From a virus, in the IMG/VR virus record IMGVR_UViG_3300046352_000123, positions 23,950-87,949 of that record: a DNA stretch of 64,000 nt; one strand, 5' to 3'. Positions within the stretch are counted from its first letter, which is position 1. Every line of letters begins with the position of its first letter. The notes beneath the pieces were generated by a model that saw only the letters and a list, made by a program, of their open reading frames with translations, made no database searches and had not been told where the DNA came from. Made by a program: the position numbers and the translations under genes. Shown here piece by piece: positions 45,145-53,794 of the stretch.

Positions 45145-48100
45145 ATGGCTTCATGTCACATATTTAGAGATAATACCGGTGCTGTCAGTAAAGTGACGGC
45201 ACCAAATGGTAACGAGTCCCAGCTCTTTGCTGACCTTAACCAGGTAATGCCTGATAAGGATGAAGCTTTAGACGCCTGGGCAGTTGCCTATACAGATGAT
45301 TTTAAGTCCTGGTTTGGTGACTGGGAACGTCCCATCAAAGCACAGCTTAATGACTCTGGCATTGATGAAGTGACTTTAGCTTCTATCCAAGGACAATTAA
45401 CAGAAGGCATGGACACCAATGGTGAGCCTAGTTATGCTGCTATGAAGTCTTTCATGGATCAAAATGCAGCTGAGATGCCAATGCCTTTAAAAGGCAATGA
45501 GGCCCTGTACAAGAAGTTCAACCTTATCAACCAGTATGGCCAGATCAGTTTTGTCAAGTACAGCACGCCTGAGCAGATCAAGCAGACCAATGACCGGATA
45601 GCAAGCCTGAACCGCAGTCCTTACTATAAGTTTATGGTAAGACAGACGCCTTCAGGATACAAGATCTTTGTGTTTAATAAAGCCCTGGCTAAGAATACCC
45701 AGGATGCTAACGTGGGACGTAAGTATTTTACAGAAAGCACAGAGACACGTTCTACTGAGGTCTTGCAAAAGATTGCAGACAGCGGCCATCCCTTAAATAA
45801 ACTGGCAGGACAGTTAATGTCTTATGCTAAGCTTAATGACGTAAAGATTACCCTGGTACCAGGCAGTCATCCTGCTTTACAAGCCAGGGGTATGACCGCT
45901 GCAGGTATATTCTACCCAGGCACTAATGAGATCTTTATTAACCAGGACTCTAAATTCCGTGGAGCAGGCTCTGAGCCTACTATTATCCATGAGATCCTGC
46001 ACAGTCTGACTTACCATGAGCTTAAGAGTAATGGCGAGGCAGTTACTGCTTTGACGAACTTGTTTGACTACGCCAAAGAAAAGCTGGGAGGTTATAATGA
46101 TGAGACCGGTGAAGGCAACTATGCCCTAAGAGACCTGGATGAATTCATAGTAGGTATATTCACAGACGGTAAGTTTGTAAAGCAGCTGCTGGAGATCCCA
46201 GCTAAACCCGGAGAGAAAGAATACGCCAATATCTTTGACCAGTTGTTTGATTATATCCTGGGACTTTTTGGTATTACTGAGTCTAATGCCCTTTATGGTC
46301 AGGCGTATGCGGTGGCTACTAATATATTAGAAGACTTCCGTAAGACTACCGAGCAGCTTATGCAGGATGAAGAGCAGTACCAACTCTTCCAGGCTCAACA
46401 AGACTCTCAGCAAGATAACCTGCCGGATGAATTCTTTGCAAGCCCTCAGGCTTCAGAGCAGGAACTCCAGCAACAAGTACTAAATTTTTTATCCCAGATA
46501 GGGGTAAGCGTGGAAACGGTTGACAGCATCACAGATGCCTCAGGACAGCCGATCAGTGCCAATGCGAAGGCTGACATGCTTAACCGCATTATCCAGGTCA
46601 CAGAGGGCTCTATGGACGCCAGGACACTAGGAGAGGAGGCAGCTCACTTCTTTGTGAACATGCTGGGAGATAATCACCCGCTGATGAAGCAGATGATGAA
46701 TGACATCACGTCTTATCAACTGTACCGTGAAATAGTAGAGCTATACAAGAACCTGCCAGAGTACAGAAACCCGGATGGGTCTGTAAACTTTACTAAGTTA
46801 AAGAAAGAAGCTATTGGCCAGGTGATCAGTGAGCATATCATCAAGGGCAACACTGCTAATGAGACTCAGGAGAAAATCACCAAGCTTGCTTCCTGGTGGG
46901 AGAAAGTATGGAAGATTATCACAGACACTTTTAGAAAAGCTGAGGACAATCCTTTTGCTGCAGCAGCACAGCAGATCGGCTCTGCAGATACAAGTAATCT
47001 TGGATCAATCAATGCCGAGGAAGGTATTTACTTCTCTTTGGCAAGTAGTATAGACTTACTTAAGCAAGAGCAGAACAGACTTATCCTGGATAACTCTATT
47101 GATCCGGTGACTAAGCAAAAGCGCCACATCTATAAACATGATGGCAGGCCGGTGAAGACCTCTGTGACTACGGCTAAGGTAGACGCGTATTACAAGAAGA
47201 TATTCCCTAATGACCGCAGAGATGAGCGCCAGAAGGAACTTGACCTTCTAAAGGCAGAGTTCGGTGATGCTATCCACTTAATGATGGAGAGTATCTATGA
47301 GGCGTATATTGATCCGGCTACCGGTCTTGTGCGTGACGCCAAGCAACCCGTTGTTCATGCAGCAGCAGGTACAGAGATCATGAAAAAGTTAGATGGCTAC
47401 TTTGAGCAGCTGATTGGTTCATATCCTGTAGGTACCATGTTCATGAAGGAGGTAAAGATCTACGATCCTAAGGCTGACATGGCAGGTTCTATTGACTTGC
47501 TCGTGATTCCCACAAGCGGAGTAGTAGAGATCTATGACTGGAAGAGCCAGGAGATTGCCAAGTTCCAGACAGAGATCAAGGACTTTAAGCCTCAGGCTTA
47601 CCGCATACAGCTGGGAGAATACAAGCGTATCTTAAGGGAGCACTACGGCTTCAACAAGTTTGGTAAAGTAAGAGCTATTCCTATCCGTACCCAGTATGTG
47701 TACCTAAAGAATGCCAAGAATGAGATAGACAACCTGGAGCTGAAAAATATTGAGATTGGTGACTTCAACCCGGCTATGATACCGGATGACCAAAACTACC
47801 TGTTACCAGTATCTGTAGATGAAACTACAGGAGACAAGAACCTGGACAAGTTGATCAAGAAGCTGGACGGTATCTATAAGCGTATTGAGCAAAAGAAGTT
47901 CAAGGCAGCAGAGAAGTTCAAGCAAAAAGAAGAACTTAAGCGCTACCGTGATGCTATCCGTGACCTTGAGCTAAGAGGATCTATTGACAAGTTTATTGAG
48001 CTGGGTAACACTGAGGTTGCCCGTATCAGGGAGCTAATGCTCAATGACGCCCTAACTCCTAGGGATATCCGCACAGCCCTGGATACTTTATCTGTGTTCA

Positions 48101-50931
48101 GTTCTACCAGTGGTATCATCAATAAGATCATTGCAGATTACAACCGCGATATCATTGCTTCTGGTAATACGCAGGACATTGAAGCCCTCAAAGAACTCTC
48201 AGATGTATATAAGCAAATGACTGCCGATGCTGCAGCTACCCTTGAGGAGGTAGAAGAGAACCTGACAGAGATTGCCAGCTCTATTGCACAGCGTATGGGT
48301 ATAGAGAACTTTGAGAAGTCAGAGAAGGGTGTAAGCTTTTTAGCCGGTACATTTAACTCTTTGTCTCAGCTGGATACTAAAGCCATACAGACTTTCTACA
48401 AGATGCTTAGAAACGTGCAGAACAAGCGCGATGCTGACTTCAACAAAATGATGACAGAACTTCACAAGCACAAAGACGCTTTGGAGCAGTGGGGTAAAAA
48501 GAAAGGCATTACGGGAGATAAGTTATTTGACATCATGCTGGACTTTAAACTCGGCAAGTGGACAGGTAACTTCCTGAAAAAATACGACAGTGAATTCTAC
48601 AGGCAGCGTGACCAGGCCATCCGTACAGGAGACTGGAAGTGGATTGCAGAGAACACGGAGTTTGACGGTGAGCGCTATGAGAAGGAGAGAGCCCGTAAAC
48701 TAGAGTATTACAAGGAGGCTAAGTTTATGACAGATGAGAAGGCTAATGCCGAAGCAGTGTCTAAAGCTTTCTACAAATGGGTAGATACTCATAATATTTT
48801 AGATGAAGAGGGTAAGCCTAACCAGGACGGATACCTGAACCCTAAGAATAATTTCTTAAAGCCTAGTGCCAAGTGGCATAGTGCCGGTTGGAAAGAGCTT
48901 AGTGCTAAAGGCAACGAGCCTGCTATGGAGGCATACAAGTATTTCCAGTCTACGATCAGACATGCAGAACGCCTGGGTATGATAGATGAGTACTCTCCGG
49001 AGTTCATACCATCTATGTTCAAGGGTAAATTGGATCAGTTAGTCTTTGGAGGTATGAACAAAGGAATGTTTGCCGGTGGTGACTTCTTTGAGCAGCTGGC
49101 TATTGACTCTGGCTCACAGTATTTTCCAGACCAGGACCCTGTTACAGGAGAGGTACTTAACCGCGTGCCGGTATACTTTACCCGTGACATCGGTGTAGAT
49201 GATGGAGGTCTTACTCCAAACTACGACAGAAAGAGCAAGGACTTGTTTAAAGTATTCTCTATCTGGGGTGGTCACATGTACAACTACGAGGGCATGAGCT
49301 CTTTGGAGGATGACGTGTTTGTCTTAAACACAGCGGAGCGTAACAAAGAGAGTATTGTCACCAACTTGTTTAATGAAGGTAAGCGACTTCCTAACGGAGA
49401 GCTTGACACCAAGCCGGGTAATGAGCGTAATGCCAAGATCCTGCAGGACTTTACTAATTTCTATTTGTACAACAGACGTACAGGTGAACAGTTTGACGTA
49501 AAGGTCAAGATGTTTGGCAAGACGTTCTCTGCACAGAAGTCTCTACAGTTTATCCTGGGCTTCTTTAGCTTAAAGACTTTAGCCCTAAACCCTTTATCAG
49601 GTTCTGCCCAGTTTGTAGGTGGTACGGGTAACGCGTTCTTATTGGGTACCAAGAAAGTAGTTATGAATAATGACGACTGGGTTAAGTCCATGTACCTGTA
49701 TACCAAAAGAGACAGTAAAGCTATTGCTATGCTGGACTACTTTGATATGCTACTGGAAGACGGTAAGCGTAACAAGGGTAATAAGCTCTCTGTATCTAAA
49801 GCAGTAGCTAGTTTTAGTTTGGATAACATGTATGTGTTCCAGCGTATTGCAGACAAAGCCGTACAGAACCCGCTGGCCATTGCCATGATGCAGAACTTTA
49901 TGGTAGATGAAAGTGGTAATTTGGTCAACATCACTAACTATGTGAAAGACCAGATGAACTACAGTACGTTTTATAACTTACCGGCTGCTGAGCGTAAAGA
50001 GTTCAAAGCTAAGTTGGAGGAACAAATTGCCAAGCTCAAGCAAGAGAAGAGTTTATTTGCCACTGCCAAGATTGAAAATGATGAGCTGACCATTCCTGGC
50101 GTAGACATGGGCAGTGAGAACTCAGAGAAGTTCCGGGCCGCTGTTAAAAAAGCAGCTAAGACTATCATTGGTAACTCTACCAGTGATGACATCAATTTGA
50201 TCCGTACCAACAGCTGGGGCATGGCCCTGATGCAGTTCCGTAGCTGGATCCCGGCTATGGCTAAGGAAAGATTTGGTAACCTCTACAAGGACGGTGACCT
50301 GGATGTTTACCAATATGGTAAGCTCAACAGTTTAATGGGTGAGCTATTCAGCGTAAGAGCCGGGCAGTTGCTTAAAGGTATTGTATTAGGTTTTGGTTCG
50401 GATGGTGCTATTGCGGCTGCTAAAGCCAGATACCACATCATGAAAGCAGATGCTTATGCAAATGGGGAGGAGTTTAACATCACAGAAGCGGAATTCATTG
50501 ACATGCACATTGGTAACTTAAAGAGTGCCATCAGAGAGGTCATGATTCTTATTGCTTTTTACATGATGCTCATGGCTGTTAAACCAGGAGATGATGATGA
50601 GATGGATGAGTACACGGGTATCCGCAAGTACACAGCCAGGGCTTTGTCTAAGTACTACAACGAGTTTGCCTTCTACTACAACCCTATTGAGTTTACCAAC
50701 CTGATCAAGTCTCCTTTGCCTATTATTAGTTTGGCAGAGGACACCCAGAGATTCTTGGGAGCTACGTTAAAGCAAGGTTGGGGAGTAGCTACAGGCGACT
50801 CTGAGACAACAGATGAAGCCAGACCTTTGAAATATTTATTTAGGCTTATGCCTATAACCAAAGAGGTTGTACAGATGACAGCCATCTTTGATGATGACTT
50901 CCGTAAAGAGTGGGGAATACGGATACAATAA
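45145..50931 (+). CDS. Giant multidomain virion protein: SWFGDWE motif, zincin-like and PD-(D/E)XK nuclease-like domains, 1,928 aa
   Basis: Residues 55-61 are SWFGDWE, a short motif that marks many phage-encoded toxin/effector-linked polypeptides. A metallopeptidase-like HEILH site follows (H282, E283, H286) with an LRDLDEFIVGIF segment downstream where a third ligand would lie. Near 750-800 a PD-(D/E)XK nuclease core is visible: GDAIHLMMESIYEAY, D784 in MAGSIDLLVI, and D798-x-K800 in VEIYDWKSQE. The C-terminal ~1,000 residues are helical and contain LMQFRSWIPAMAKERFG and a hydrophobic EVMILIAFYMMLMAV stretch, a possible membrane-interacting segment. It starts 18 bp after the RNA polymerase and ends at a strong terminator. 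It is probably packaged with the polymerase and could process host DNA or protein on entry; these activities are inference. Confidence 0.82.
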   Translation: MASCHIFRDNTGAVSKVTAPNGNESQLFADLNQVMPDKDEALDAWAVAYTDDFKSWFGDWERPIKAQLNDSGIDEVTLASIQGQLTEGMDTNGEPSYAAMKSFMDQNAAEMPMPLKGNEALYKKFNLINQYGQISFVKYSTPEQIKQTNDRIASLNRSPYYKFMVRQTPSGYKIFVFNKALAKNTQDANVGRKYFTESTETRSTEVLQKIADSGHPLNKLAGQLMSYAKLNDVKITLVPGSHPALQARGMTAAGIFYPGTNEIFINQDSKFRGAGSEPTIIHEILHSLTYHELKSNGEAVTALTNLFDYAKEKLGGYNDETGEGNYALRDLDEFIVGIFTDGKFVKQLLEIPAKPGEKEYANIFDQLFDYILGLFGITESNALYGQAYAVATNILEDFRKTTEQLMQDEEQYQLFQAQQDSQQDNLPDEFFASPQASEQELQQQVLNFLSQIGVSVETVDSITDASGQPISANAKADMLNRIIQVTEGSMDARTLGEEAAHFFVNMLGDNHPLMKQMMNDITSYQLYREIVELYKNLPEYRNPDGSVNFTKLKKEAIGQVISEHIIKGNTANETQEKITKLASWWEKVWKIITDTFRKAEDNPFAAAAQQIGSADTSNLGSINAEEGIYFSLASSIDLLKQEQNRLILDNSIDPVTKQKRHIYKHDGRPVKTSVTTAKVDAYYKKIFPNDRRDERQKELDLLKAEFGDAIHLMMESIYEAYIDPATGLVRDAKQPVVHAAAGTEIMKKLDGYFEQLIGSYPVGTMFMKEVKIYDPKADMAGSIDLLVIPTSGVVEIYDWKSQEIAKFQTEIKDFKPQAYRIQLGEYKRILREHYGFNKFGKVRAIPIRTQYVYLKNAKNEIDNLELKNIEIGDFNPAMIPDDQNYLLPVSVDETTGDKNLDKLIKKLDGIYKRIEQKKFKAAEKFKQKEELKRYRDAIRDLELRGSIDKFIELGNTEVARIRELMLNDALTPRDIRTALDTLSVFSSTSGIINKIIADYNRDIIASGNTQDIEALKELSDVYKQMTADAAATLEEVEENLTEIASSIAQRMGIENFEKSEKGVSFLAGTFNSLSQLDTKAIQTFYKMLRNVQNKRDADFNKMMTELHKHKDALEQWGKKKGITGDKLFDIMLDFKLGKWTGNFLKKYDSEFYRQRDQAIRTGDWKWIAENTEFDGERYEKERARKLEYYKEAKFMTDEKANAEAVSKAFYKWVDTHNILDEEGKPNQDGYLNPKNNFLKPSAKWHSAGWKELSAKGNEPAMEAYKYFQSTIRHAERLGMIDEYSPEFIPSMFKGKLDQLVFGGMNKGMFAGGDFFEQLAIDSGSQYFPDQDPVTGEVLNRVPVYFTRDIGVDDGGLTPNYDRKSKDLFKVFSIWGGHMYNYEGMSSLEDDVFVLNTAERNKESIVTNLFNEGKRLPNGELDTKPGNERNAKILQDFTNFYLYNRRTGEQFDVKVKMFGKTFSAQKSLQFILGFFSLKTLALNPLSGSAQFVGGTGNAFLLGTKKVVMNNDDWVKSMYLYTKRDSKAIAMLDYFDMLLEDGKRNKGNKLSVSKAVASFSLDNMYVFQRIADKAVQNPLAIAMMQNFMVDESGNLVNITNYVKDQMNYSTFYNLPAAERKEFKAKLEEQIAKLKQEKSLFATAKIENDELTIPGVDMGSENSEKFRAAVKKAAKTIIGNSTSDDINLIRTNSWGMALMQFRSWIPAMAKERFGNLYKDGDLDVYQYGKLNSLMGELFSVRAGQLLKGIVLGFGSDGAIAAAKARYHIMKADAYANGEEFNITEAEFIDMHIGNLKSAIREVMILIAFYMMLMAVKPGDDDEMDEYTGIRKYTARALSKYYNEFAFYYNPIEFTNLIKSPLPIISLAEDTQRFLGATLKQGWGVATGDSETTDEARPLKYLFRLMPITKEVVQMTAIFDDDFRKEWGIRIQ

Positions 50932-50932
50932 G

Positions 50933-50967
50933 AAAAAGGGAGGCACCAATAGCCTCCCTTTTCTTTT
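50933..50967. terminator. Bidirectional terminator between converging modules
   Basis: AAAAAGGGAGGC pairs with GCCTCCCTTTT around ACCAATA, with an A-run on the left and TTTTCTTTT on the right. It begins 1 bp after the stop of the 1,928-aa gene and lies just downstream of the last minus-strand gene, so it can serve both strands. Confidence 0.85.
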
Positions 50968-50979
50968 AACCCCCTTAAA

Positions 50980-51168
50980 CTAACTGTTCTTCCTGAATAC
51001 AGTGAACTGTATATGAGCCAGGCCCAGCCCCAGTGTAAATGTGTAGGCTGTACGCTCCTGCTCTCCATGTAGTTCTTCCAGCTCTATTCTTACCTGCTGG
51101 TGTTTAAACTCGATGCCTAACATACTTCTGTGTTCAGGCAATAACTCAATCATAAAGGCAAATTCCAT
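50980..51168 (-). CDS. Small hypothetical protein, 62 aa
   Basis: Last minus-strand gene before the shared terminator. The product begins MEFAFMIELLPEHRSMLGIE and is mixed hydrophobic/charged with an amphipathic middle (FKHQQVRIELEELHGEQERT) and a strand-like end. The composition is that of a real folded protein, and the 18-bp spacing to the upstream small gene supports a shared message. No family recognised. Confidence 0.55.
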   Translation of the reverse strand: MEFAFMIELLPEHRSMLGIEFKHQQVRIELEELHGEQERTAYTFTLGLGLAHIQFTVFRKNS

Positions 51169-51186
51169 GTAGTTTTAAGTAGTGGA

Positions 51187-51327
51187 TTATTGTCTGGCCA
51201 GCCATACAAAAAACCCGTTGAACATTTTAAATAAGCCCCACCACAAAAAGAAAGTAGTGGTGAGGATGACTATCCAACCTACTATAGAACTCCAGTTAAG
51301 CTTCTTTAGGGTATGTATTATTTTCAT
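51187..51327 (-). CDS. Small single-pass membrane protein, 46 aa
   Basis: An ATG at 51327 opens a 46-residue frame: a basic N-terminus (MKIIHTLKKLNW), one strongly hydrophobic helix (SSIVGWIVILTTTFFLWWGL), then a short aromatic tail ending LARQ. The pattern, positive N-terminus then a ~20-residue apolar helix, indicates a small inner-membrane protein. It lies between the dNMP kinase and the 62-aa gene on the same strand. A holin-like, superinfection or membrane-modulating role is possible; nothing in the sequence decides. Confidence 0.5.
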   Translation of the reverse strand: MKIIHTLKKLNWSSIVGWIVILTTTFFLWWGLFKMFNGFFVWLARQ

Positions 51328-51402
51328 ACGGCTAAATTAGAGAGCTGTTTGGAGTTCTACAAGTAAGGTCTACAAGTATTGTTTTCTGATGTGACCAGGT
51401 TA

Positions 51403-52212
51403 CTAATGGGTAACCAACACAGAATCCAGCATAGTGGCTACTTTAGCCAGTAATTCTTCTTTGCTGCCTTCATTGGTGATCACATGATCAAAAGCCCAGG
51501 TGTCTAAACCGGTTTCTGATGGATGCGCGTTGACCGCATCAATGCCAGGACGGTTGATACGCACAATAATTCCACCATGGTCTTTCACTGCCAGAGCTTC
51601 ATTGGAGAACCGGCAGTCAGTGATGATCCAGTTAGGGTAGAGGTCTTCAATATCTGCTCCACTCATACGATCACTGTAACCACTCATATCTGTAGTGTAG
51701 TCAGCAAAGAGCGCGTTGATCCATACGTTAGGATGCAGCTTATCTCTAAGTGCGTCTGTACCCAGCTTCTGCAGAAACTCTCTACCCGTCATGCGGTTAT
51801 GCATCTCTGTGTTACCGCTTTGCTGTAACCACATGCCGTTAGGATCGTGAGGCGTAGTCTTGACAGCAATCTGTCTGGTACCACCATCGCGGACGATGCC
51901 ATAAGTTTCCCACTGTGAGCCTAAGAACTGCTTCTTAAACTCCTGGTCTTCAAATTTGTGTTTAGGGACACCTAAGAGTATACTGGCAATCTCTTTGAGC
52001 TTACCGGCAAACTTCTTAATCTCCCATTCTGTATAGTAGTGGTGGTCAAAGTCTCTAAGGTCTGAGCCTCCGCCTGCTTTAACAAACTCATCAAAGGTCC
52101 TGTAGCGGGAGTTACTCATCTTAGGCTTGCTGCACTCACTGGTATGATACTGGATCATTTGACCTACTAAGTCTTTTCCGGATCCTGCGTAACCTGAAAT
52201 AGCAATTATCAT
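51403..52212 (-). CDS. Deoxynucleoside monophosphate kinase-like protein, 269 aa
   Basis: The N-terminus IIAISGYAGSGKDLVGQMI has a P-loop (GYAGSGKD, residues 7-14) with the Asp that follows Lys in phage dNMP kinases. Later segments (GREFLQKLGTDALRDKLHPN; WIITDCRFSNEALAVKDHGG; IIVRINRPG) match the nucleotide-kinase core of T4 gene 1-like enzymes. It would convert dNMPs to dNDPs for phage DNA synthesis. The ATG overlaps the upstream stop (ATGA), so it is coupled to the receiver-domain gene. Fits with the dUTPase nearby as a nucleotide-pool module. Confidence 0.82.
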   Translation of the reverse strand: MIIAISGYAGSGKDLVGQMIQYHTSECSKPKMSNSRYRTFDEFVKAGGGSDLRDFDHHYYTEWEIKKFAGKLKEIASILLGVPKHKFEDQEFKKQFLGSQWETYGIVRDGGTRQIAVKTTPHDPNGMWLQQSGNTEMHNRMTGREFLQKLGTDALRDKLHPNVWINALFADYTTDMSGYSDRMSGADIEDLYPNWIITDCRFSNEALAVKDHGGIIVRINRPGIDAVNAHPSETGLDTWAFDHVITNEGSKEELLAKVATMLDSVLVTH

Positions 52213-52682
52213 TTTTTCTCAAGTTTAATTTCCTCAATTTTAAAGGGCACTCTACCCAGGTAACAATCCTGTGGGAGGCCCAAGTGTTTTTTGTAATTAT
52301 TAATACATTCCTGTATGTTCTTTGCACCTACCGGGTTGTGGCTGTGTACAGCACACTGTTTGGGGGCTACTTCATTTTCTATACAGTGTTCAATTAACCA
52401 CATGGCAGAGCTAAGACCTGTCTGCTCTTTAAAGTTGTGGTAAGAAGGTGTCTGGAAGCCGTAGCTTTTCACCTGGTCATAGTAGTCTTGCATGTGTTCA
52501 TGTGCAAGGTCATGGTCAAAGCTGATAAAATCAGGTACGCCATGCTCTTTGATGTATGCGGTGAACTGCTCATGCGTACGCACTACTACCCACGGTTCAT
52601 AACCAGGTAGGGTATCAGTAGGAGTCCGCACGTCATCAAGGTAGAGTGCTTTACGTAATTGGGTTTCTTCTGAGTTATTCAT
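52209..52682 (-). CDS. Cyclic-phosphate-processing receiver-domain protein, 157 aa
   Basis: KALYLDDVRTPTD near residues 11-23 and PDFISFDHDLAHEHM near 51-65 are the two acidic motifs of the cyclic-phosphate-processing receiver (cREC) domain, a receiver-like fold without a histidine kinase partner. The family is predicted to handle cyclic phosphate ends of RNA or nucleotides and is frequent in phages. The C-terminal ~35 residues (NNYKKHLGLPQDCYLGRVPF) are basic. Coupled to both neighbours by overlapping stop and start codons. Whether it repairs RNA or counters a cyclic-nucleotide defence is open. Confidence 0.75.
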   Translation of the reverse strand: MNNSEETQLRKALYLDDVRTPTDTLPGYEPWVVVRTHEQFTAYIKEHGVPDFISFDHDLAHEHMQDYYDQVKSYGFQTPSYHNFKEQTGLSSAMWLIEHCIENEVAPKQCAVHSHNPVGAKNIQECINNYKKHLGLPQDCYLGRVPFKIEEIKLEKK

Positions 52683-53101
52683 GTTATAGGATATTGCTTG
52701 CTTTGAATCAAGCCTCTTAATTGTTGGATTTCTTCTTGTTGTTTGTTTATCAACTGAGCCATTCTATTTAGGTCACTGTAGATTTTCACCTCTCTATCAG
52801 TTGATCCTCCATACATTACCCTATCATTTTTAACTGCCAGGAACTTATGGGAAGATGAACAGATGGTTTTAGGCCAAGCTCCATTGTTTACGTCTTGTTG
52901 ATTGATTGTGATAGAGGCAGATACGGTGAGCATCTCAGCACCTGAGTCTATACCACTTCCATCTTTTAAGACAATATATGGAGGTGTTTCTCTGGTGAGG
53001 TTAAAGTTGACTTGCATGTTTTTTTCCAACCAGTATATCAGTTCATTATGAAGCATAAACTGAGGCTCTGGGTTATCAATATTGTTTATTACTGGATTCA
53101 T
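52679..53101 (-). CDS. Hypothetical protein, 140 aa
   Basis: I do not recognise a family. The first 90 residues are mixed alpha/beta (HNELIYWLEKNMQVNFNLTR; MLTVSASITINQQDVNNGAW), the last ~40 form a helix with Gln/Glu heptads (MAQLINKQQEEIQQLRGLIQ), suggesting a coiled coil and oligomerisation. It is the first gene after the terminator at 53122-53157, and its stop overlaps the next start by 4 bp, so it probably begins an operon with the receiver-domain and kinase genes. Base composition is more AT-rich than in the kinase. Confidence 0.65.
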   Translation of the reverse strand: MNPVINNIDNPEPQFMLHNELIYWLEKNMQVNFNLTRETPPYIVLKDGSGIDSGAEMLTVSASITINQQDVNNGAWPKTICSSSHKFLAVKNDRVMYGGSTDREVKIYSDLNRMAQLINKQQEEIQQLRGLIQSKQYPIT

Positions 53102-53121
53102 GGATTATTAAATTAATGAGA

Positions 53122-53157
53122 GAAAAAAGTTACGGTAGTGAGATACCGTAACTTCTC
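53122..53157 (-). terminator. Rho-independent terminator (minus strand)
   Basis: On the minus strand AAGTTACGGTA pairs with TACCGTAACTT (11-bp stem, loop TCTCAC), followed directly by a T-run. It is the strongest hairpin in the 261-bp gap between dUTPase and the 140-aa gene. Confidence 0.8.
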
Positions 53158-53228
53158 CCCTCTGCAAAACACTTGATTTACCATAAGAGGAAATGACTTT
53201 CCTGTGAACCCTCGTTTAAGCATACTTA
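53122..53228 (-). ncRNA. Candidate small non-coding RNA, ~100 nt
   Basis: A TATAAT-containing promoter-like block at 53231-53247 and the strong terminator at 53122-53157 frame about 100 nt that encode no plausible protein. Inside, AGGAAA-GTCA-TTTCCT forms a small stem-loop, and CCTCT / AGAGG can pair around it as an alternative. The arrangement would give a short structured RNA. It could equally be the trailer of the dUTPase message. Confidence 0.3.
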
Positions 53229-53230
53229 AG

Positions 53231-53247
53231 ACATTATACATTCAAGA
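53231..53247 (-). promoter_or_regulatory. Possible minus-strand promoter
   Basis: Read on the minus strand: TCTTGAATGTATAATGTC. It shares TATAATGT with the plus-strand element but lacks the preceding TATAT. Its location ahead of a terminator is unusual. Confidence 0.3.
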
Positions 53248-53316
53248 TCACCCATCAGTGTAGGCTGTTTGGCAAATGAATCTTAAGCGCCTGGTAAAAC
53301 GTCTCTCCTGATGTGT

Positions 53317-53418
53317 TTAAAGCCAGGTAGGTTCTAATTGTTCACAACCACATTTAGGGTCTTTAAACTCCTGAGGATCCGTGCCCGCCTGTACCTCTTT
53401 GAGTTTCTGATAACTCAT
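53317..53418 (-). CDS. Small overlapping protein, 33 aa
   Basis: An ATG inside the 3' end of the dUTPase gene opens a different frame that begins MSYQKLKEVQAGTDPQEF, then KDPKCGCEQLEPTWL, and stops 46 bp beyond the dUTPase stop. The composition, a charged helix followed by a KCGC turn, looks protein-like rather than random, and the frame runs through the part not constrained by dUTPase. No family recognised, and at 33 codons a chance frame cannot be excluded. Confidence 0.4.
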   Translation of the reverse strand: MSYQKLKEVQAGTDPQEFKDPKCGCEQLEPTWL

Positions 53419-53794
53419 CCACTTCCTTATACTGTATCAATGGTACAGGCATGATAATCAACTGAGCAATACGATCACCCACTTTGTAAACATCATCAGG
53501 CGACCATGGATTCTTTAAGTTAAATGTAGCCATAATTTCTCCACGATATCCACTGTCAATTACACCAACAGAGTTGCTCATGACTAAATCATAGTTACGA
53601 ATAGAAGAACGAGGAAACACAAGACCTACCATCCCCTCTGGTATCTCTACAGCTAATCCTGTACCATATACTATTTGGCCTTCTCTACTAGATGCGTCAA
53701 CTGATGTAGCTACAAGATCTGCTCCGGCATCACCTGGTTTGCTAAACTTAGGCATCACAGCCTCACTTACTAGTTTTTTAAATAGTACTTTCAT
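53363..53794 (-). CDS. dut: dUTP diphosphatase (dUTPase), 143 aa
   Basis: All five trimeric dUTPase motifs are present in order: DAGADLVA, PRSSIRN, GVIDSGYRGEI with the catalytic Asp, GDRIAQLI, and the C-terminal RGTGGHGSSG that closes over the active site. It hydrolyses dUTP to dUMP, keeping uracil out of phage DNA and supplying dUMP. Length is normal for the family. The start overlaps the HAD gene end by 17 bp. The coding region for motif 5 also carries the start of a 33-codon frame in another phase. Confidence 0.95.
   Translation of the reverse strand: MKVLFKKLVSEAVMPKFSKPGDAGADLVATSVDASSREGQIVYGTGLAVEIPEGMVGLVFPRSSIRNYDLVMSNSVGVIDSGYRGEIMATFNLKNPWSPDDVYKVGDRIAQLIIMPVPLIQYKEVDELSETQRGTGGHGSSGV

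Noticed and set aside
53160-53362. tRNA gene in the largest gap of the minus-strand module
   Set aside because: No acceptor stem, no T-loop GTTC box in proper spacing and no CCA-type end could be fitted on either strand; the gap is better explained by the small overlapping gene, the promoter-like block and the terminator.
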